DNA from: Coniferiporia sulphurascens
Lineage: Eukaryota > Basidiomycota > Agaricomycetes > Hymenochaetales > Hymenochaetaceae
Reading direction: 5' to 3'
Assembly: GCA_002794785.1 (NCBI GenBank)
Contig: NBBA01000007.1
Location: 1,922,001-1,986,000 of the forward strand
Length of the DNA: 64,000 nt
The position numbers and the translations under genes were made by a program. Each line of letters starts with the position of its first letter. Position 1 is the first letter of the stretch. The notes under the pieces are model-generated. The model was not told the DNA's origin. It did not search any database and was given only the letters and a program-made list of their open reading frames with translations. Below are positions 59,768-64,000 of this stretch, one piece after another.

Positions 59768-60157
59768 TTGGCACCACACAATGCTGCCAGTTATAAAGGA
59801 ATGTGTCTTACCCTTCTGGCTAATGCATTTATGGAGATCCTCAGAGCCAAATGCTTCTTCGTTTGGGCTTTGAAAATGGAAGAAAAGCTGTCTCCTGTTA
59901 TCAAGGAGCTGTTCATGATGTTCCCATTGTATGCAAAGCACCCACTGGACTCGCAGCTATCCCAGTTACTCTCGGATTCGCTACCAAGACTGTGCTTGGT
60001 CACAATTGTTTATTTTTCTAGTCTCAGAGGGGGAGATAATTTCCTGACATTGGAAGCGCTATGCAGGGCCAGAAACTGTAGTCTTACGACTGTCGAATAT
60101 CGTGGGGGAAGCCGCATGGATGAGCTTTTATTTGACTCTCGTTCCATGGAATACTAA
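59768..60157 (+). pseudogene. F-box-like C-terminal fragment
   Basis: Open frame of about 130 residues whose middle matches the C-terminus of the gene at 45.5 kb: FMEILRAKCFFVWALKMEEK, LSPVIKELFMMF, QLSQLLSDSLPRLCLVTIVY, LEALCRARNCSLTTVEY. The F-box end and central repeats are missing upstream. The stop is 18 bp before LTR copy 2. Confidence 0.72.
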
Positions 60158-60231
60158 AGGTATATACATGCTCCTTGTTAGTAAATTGATGAAAATTGTG
60201 ATTGCCAGATCAACGGATTATCAAGATTGAC

Positions 60232-60882
60232 ATGGCAAGACCCATAACTTTAATTGATACCAGGAACCTATGTCAACACTGTAAAGATGCAGATCAAGTA
60301 GCATGGAAAGCGTTTAATATTGCATGTGCAACAGTAGGACAGAATGCAGGATATGACAACTGTCAAATTACATTTGATCATACTACAAGGGAACAACAAG
60401 TGGTGGAAAGGCTAGAAGTAATAATAGAACATAGAGCAACTATGTTCTCATATCAACTGAATAGATATGTAATCAGCACTTACACAAGAACCAAGATTTA
60501 TAATCAGCCACATAATGAATTATGTTATCAAAGGGCAGTTATTACATCAACCGACTATGCAGAAGCAGCACACCAAATAGTACATACTATCAATAAACAA
60601 TTATGAGAACAACTATTTGCATACAAAGCCAACTTCATAGCCAAAGGGCACACAACAGTAGATCGAAAGGAACCAAATCAAAGACAGGAGTTAGTACCAA
60701 TAGATAAGGAGATTATAATACAATGGTTCAATGATGAACCGTCATATAGAGTCACACCCAGGTATAGCAGGATAACAAATATAAATGCTATAGGACCTGA
60801 GGAGCTCTTTATGCCAGTAGATGATAGGACACCAGAACGAACCTCTTTTAATGATATTATGGAAGGTATGACTCAATCTTAG
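60232..60882 (+). pseudogene. Reading frame inside LTR copy 2, one premature stop
   Basis: ATG 60232 to TAG 60880-60882, 216 codons, the same length as in copy 1. The single internal stop is TGA at 60604-60606 (codon 125), where copy 1 has CAA; copy 1's stop position is CGA here. Preservation of frame and length in both copies argues that the parent element encoded a real protein. Confidence 0.6.
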
Positions 60883-61341
60883 TCTACAGTAATAAGTAAC
60901 AAGCCACAACAAGATAAGATTAGGAAGGCTAGCATAATCGCTGAGCCACACAAGTATATCTAAGCATTCAGCTAAGAATAGCCGATGGAAGCATGGTGAT
61001 CAATTAAAGACGCAATTGATGGGAGCCAAGTATAGCACATTGCACAGCAGAACCAATTAGGAAATAAGGAGAAGCATCATAGGTATAGTAGTATCCGAGA
61101 ATGGTTAACTTAGGTATTATACTGTATGACTCAATGGAAACTCAGAGAAGGTTCTAGCATAAGATAAAGATAGCACGGTAGGCTGTAGAACATACCGGAA
61201 TATGTAACTGACTCATAAGAAAGATAAGAATAGTAAATAGCATGTACAGGATTGTACTGGAACATTCTTATGACTTATAAATCAAGAGTAGTATGTTGTA
61301 GTAGCTACCAGAACATAGTAAATAGGCTACAACATGTAGGG

Positions 61342-61348
61342 TATAAAA
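61342..61348 (+). promoter_or_regulatory. LTR TATA box (copy 2)
   Basis: Same AGGGTATAAAAGCCC context as in copy 1, about 180 bp from the LTR end. Confidence 0.7.
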
Positions 61349-61559
61349 GCCCAATGTAAAATTGCGGTAAAAAGCAGTTTAATTCATCTCTTGTCTCTTA
61401 CCACCATCATCAGCTCTAACACTCTAGCGAGTGGAGGGTAACAAGCCTACCCTAAACTAACTAGTATTATTGTGTGAATCTGTTATCACTTGCTTCAATC
61501 CCTTAATCAGGGAGCGAATCTAACACTCCTGAGTTCTCTTTCTTCTCTTGAGCTTTCAT

Positions 61560-61650
61560 AGATCAGCAATATTGACAATTTGATGATTTACCTAGATGCG
61601 AAGCCGGTTCTCCGGTTGTGGTTGGTCGAGACTAATCCGCAGCAAAGACT
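61560..61650 (+). pseudogene. Degenerate leader of an F-box unit
   Basis: FDDLPRCEAGSPVVVG reads in one frame across 61574-61625, then a stop. The same peptide with variations occurs at 47.25 kb and 63.2 kb. It precedes F-box-like sequence by about 650 bp. Confidence 0.5.
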
Positions 61651-62239
61651 TACAAGTCTTCCAAGAGTTTTCCTGGTACAACTATGGAAAACGCTCACTG
61701 ACTGTCATCGGTCATGGGACAGCGATTTCCCATACTACCATCTCGAATTCGTGTTGTTTTCAGAATTTGCTTCCGCCGGGGGTATATGCTACATGTTTTT
61801 ACACCCTTAAACTTTCAACTTGCATTACCATGCAGCCGCATCACGAGTAATATACAGTACATGTACATATTTTGATACAGGCCATGCTCATGCTCTGATA
61901 CAGGTATAAAATTTTTATTTATATACAATAAAAGAAATAATGTATGCTTCAGATCGTCATTCTTAGAGCTGCATCAAAAGACTAGACATCTGTCAGTGTA
62001 CCTTATTCAAGTTTATTTATATAAACAGCACCGAAAGACTCCGAACCAGTATTGGGCATAGTCCTGAAGGTGAGTTCGTCCATCCTGTGATGCCGCGTGA
62101 GGAGAACTCTACAAGGCAGGAAGTTCAGCCGCATTACTCGCGGGAAAGTTTTGCAAGCTATTAAATATAAACCAGAATCTGTAAATTAAGCTAACGCACT
62201 GGCACGTCAGATGGGAGCTTAGGAGCCAGTTGATCATAA

Positions 62240-62693
62240 GCCGCACACGCTCGCGCATGTTATACTCGATCGAGTTATGGATTACCTGTACTGTCTGGTC
62301 TCGTCCCATATTGGTAGGCAATGTACAGATCTGAAGGGAAGTCCGTTGGATATAATGGATGTACCTCGGATGGAGGAGATTGTACATGGTTCTAGGAAGG
62401 GTATAGTGAGTATGTGCCCTATTCGAGTTAGCTCATTACGGCTCACACCCACCCAGGGAGCATACTTTCACGGAAATAACCAGTCTCACGTTTGCCATAG
62501 GACAGCTAAAGTGTCTCAAGGGTCATACAGTGTTCAATCCCCGCGCGCATCTTCCGAGTCTTCCTTAAAACTCTCTTCTTCGAAATTCAGGGGCCTCTTA
62601 AACTCAGTCAGGTACATCGGCCTGGGTGTCGGTTCATTTGAGAATATGATGGGCCGTCGCCACTTTTTCATCGATAGAGATTACGGAATGTGA
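62240..62693 (+). pseudogene. F-box-like pseudogene, N-terminal part
   Basis: HTLAHVILDRVMDYLYCLVS followed by MEEIVHGSRKG matches the N-terminus of the 47.9 kb copy (ILDRVAEHLLQLGSS, MEDLMRKAWR). The later NSVRYIGLGVGSFE matches LRYVGLGFRPF. The regions between are out of frame or scrambled, and no C-terminal half follows. Confidence 0.65.
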
Positions 62694-64000
62694 CATTTCC
62701 GTTCAAGTTACATAAGTACCGCAGAAACTTGGTGACTGTTCCGATGCCCTTTGCTAGACATATGGTCCGGGGTTTGGCCTCTCGTTTTTGGACTGAAGTC
62801 TCCCTTGGGGGGTAACAATAGATGGGACCTTGGACGCTTGGCCGCAAAGTCATAGATTTGCTCAACTTCAAATGCCTTTTTACGTCGTATCTGCAAGTAT
62901 AAAATCTGGTTTCTGTTATTTATGGACTTTCACGGACGAACAGTGAGCGGCGGACTAGAAGCTGTCTCAACTAATTTCGAACCGGCCATCAGCATTGCGA
63001 TCAGTCGGAGTCGCCTATTCTCTTCTTACAAAGGAGGAAAATAACTTTTCGACGTCGAAGGCACCGTGCAAAGGCCGTGACTGCGGTCTCGAGATTGTCC
63101 GACCTTTCGACATGTGCACGGGCGTGTTCGGTGAGGCTTCCACTTCGTGCGTGTTCTTCATTATAAAGGCGCGTAGTCTTCGGCGCTTCTTTCATGGATT
63201 ACGATATTAAGTATGACAAGTTTGACGATTTGCCTAGGCGCGAGGCTGGTTCTCCCGCTCTGACCGATTCCGCTTTTCCTCCCGGAACCGGTTATGACGG
63301 AGGCTGTGTAGGAATGTCTGCCGCAGGTCGAACATCATGCCGGCCCCACTACGCAACAGTTATTCGTGTCCAGTCATTGCTGCCGTGACCTATGTTTGTT
63401 CTGGTAATAGGGATGCAACTAAATCCGTATTTGTGTCAGGAGTTGCCGCTGCTATCCGAGAGTTGCGTCCTGTAGCTCGCTGGGAAGACAGCCGCAAGTC
63501 ACAGTGGACTGACCAAATGCATGCAGACTTCCTCCGGCGAGGAAAGGAAAGCGCAGTCGGAATCAGTTCTGTTGATCTTTTTATACACTTACCGAGCGGT
63601 GTTGCTGCGCCCCAGAATAGGTATGGTTTTAATATAGCGGCGTCTTCTCTGATATAGTGCGTTTCGGCCCGGCTCAATAGGGAGTGAGTTAACCTTGGGC
63701 CTATGGAACGAGGGCCGCCGGTAGCCAGCGAACGGCGACCACAGCACGAGGAGGTACGCGTGTGCGTGACGGTCAGTGTTCCGACGGCGACGGCCTTCTT
63801 GGAGAGTAGTCATCCTCGCTTAGAGAGGCCCGTGCAGTCAACGTTCTCGAAGGCTCTCGAAAAAAGCTGGAATCCTCTTCTGCTGATTAACCCCACTCGA
63901 GTGTCGATTCGAATTATCCAGGTCGGGGAGATGCGCAACGGGAGCGGCCCATGTGTGGAGGGAGACACAAATCAGAATAGAAGGGGACGAGTTGTAAATG
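62694..64000. other. End of window: leader-like frame, no complete gene
   Basis: A plus frame beginning at ATG 63194 (MDYDIKYDKFDDLPRREAGS) is the best-preserved copy of the leader found before F-box-like units; it ends at 63388. A second frame (63337-63657) overlaps it and has no known motif. If the unit pattern holds, an F-box-like sequence would start close to or just beyond the window end. Confidence 0.45.

Larger units (their letters stand above)
60176..61525 (+). mobile_element. Solo LTR, long family (copy 2)
   Basis: TGTTAG...CTAACA, 1350 bp, flanked by the 5-bp duplication CTCCT (60171-60175 and 61526-61530). Nearly identical to copy 1 along its length by eye, with scattered substitutions and a few 1-bp indels. 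It inserted between two decayed F-box units. Both copies are in the same orientation, 54 kb apart. Confidence 0.9.

Noticed and set aside
5360..61525. The two LTR copies as ends of one giant retrotransposon
   Set aside because: They have different 5-bp target duplications and 54 kb of unrelated genes between them; they are separate solo insertions.
1..64000. CRISPR arrays, bacterial operons, ribosome binding sites
   Set aside because: Introns, retroelements and protein families are fungal; such bacterial features are not expected and none was seen.

Overview
The window looks like a gene-poor, repeat-rich stretch of a basidiomycete (Agaricomycetes-type) nuclear genome. Protein-coding genes are broken by many 45-80 bp GT-AG introns. 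The recognisable families are typical of mushroom-forming fungi: an MFS hexose transporter, an adenylation-thiolation-reductase enzyme, a DUF6534-type seven-helix membrane protein, F-box-like proteins, and a local family of atypical zinc-finger proteins. I found no rRNA, no convincing tRNA and no CRISPR array. All exon boundaries come from reading frame and splice signals by eye.

Layout. 0.8-1.8 kb: zinc-finger pseudogene and a dispersed repeat. 2.2-4.3 kb: hexose transporter (minus). 5.2-8.5 kb: a 5'-truncated LINE with RNase H, poly-A tail and target-site duplication, interrupted by two solo LTRs that each kept a 5-bp duplication. 8.5-9.1 kb: a small inverted-repeat element with a long hairpin. 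9.5-39.9 kb: a region dominated by one zinc-finger family, with four largely open genes (A 9.5-10.9, B 14.4-16.5, C 26.7-28.4, D 35.3-36.7, all minus), broken copies, a roughly 3 kb segmental duplication (16.7-19.7 and 37.0-39.9), a dispersed repeat (four copies) and a TA-flanked MITE at 33.9-34.6. 41.8-44.6 kb: a large disordered protein. 45.5-49.0 kb and 59.8-62.7 kb: an F-box-like gene and its decayed relatives, with a second copy of the long solo LTR at 60.2-61.5. 51.5-52.9 kb: DUF6534 protein. 54.7 kb: a 45-bp tandem array. 55.0-59.2 kb: adenylate-forming reductase (minus).

The most unusual pattern is that fragments of the zinc-finger family occur four times as head-to-head inverted repeats (20.3-20.6, 21.1-21.6, 31.0-31.7, 32.0-32.5 kb), each with arms reading away from the centre. 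The apparently intact genes share a conserved block just upstream of their start codons. Together these make a testable case that part of the family is a source of hairpin RNA acting on its paralogues, although simple palindromic duplication is the alternative. The second unusual feature is a 1.35 kb LTR carrying a 216-codon reading frame upstream of its TATA box; the two copies have different single stop codons.
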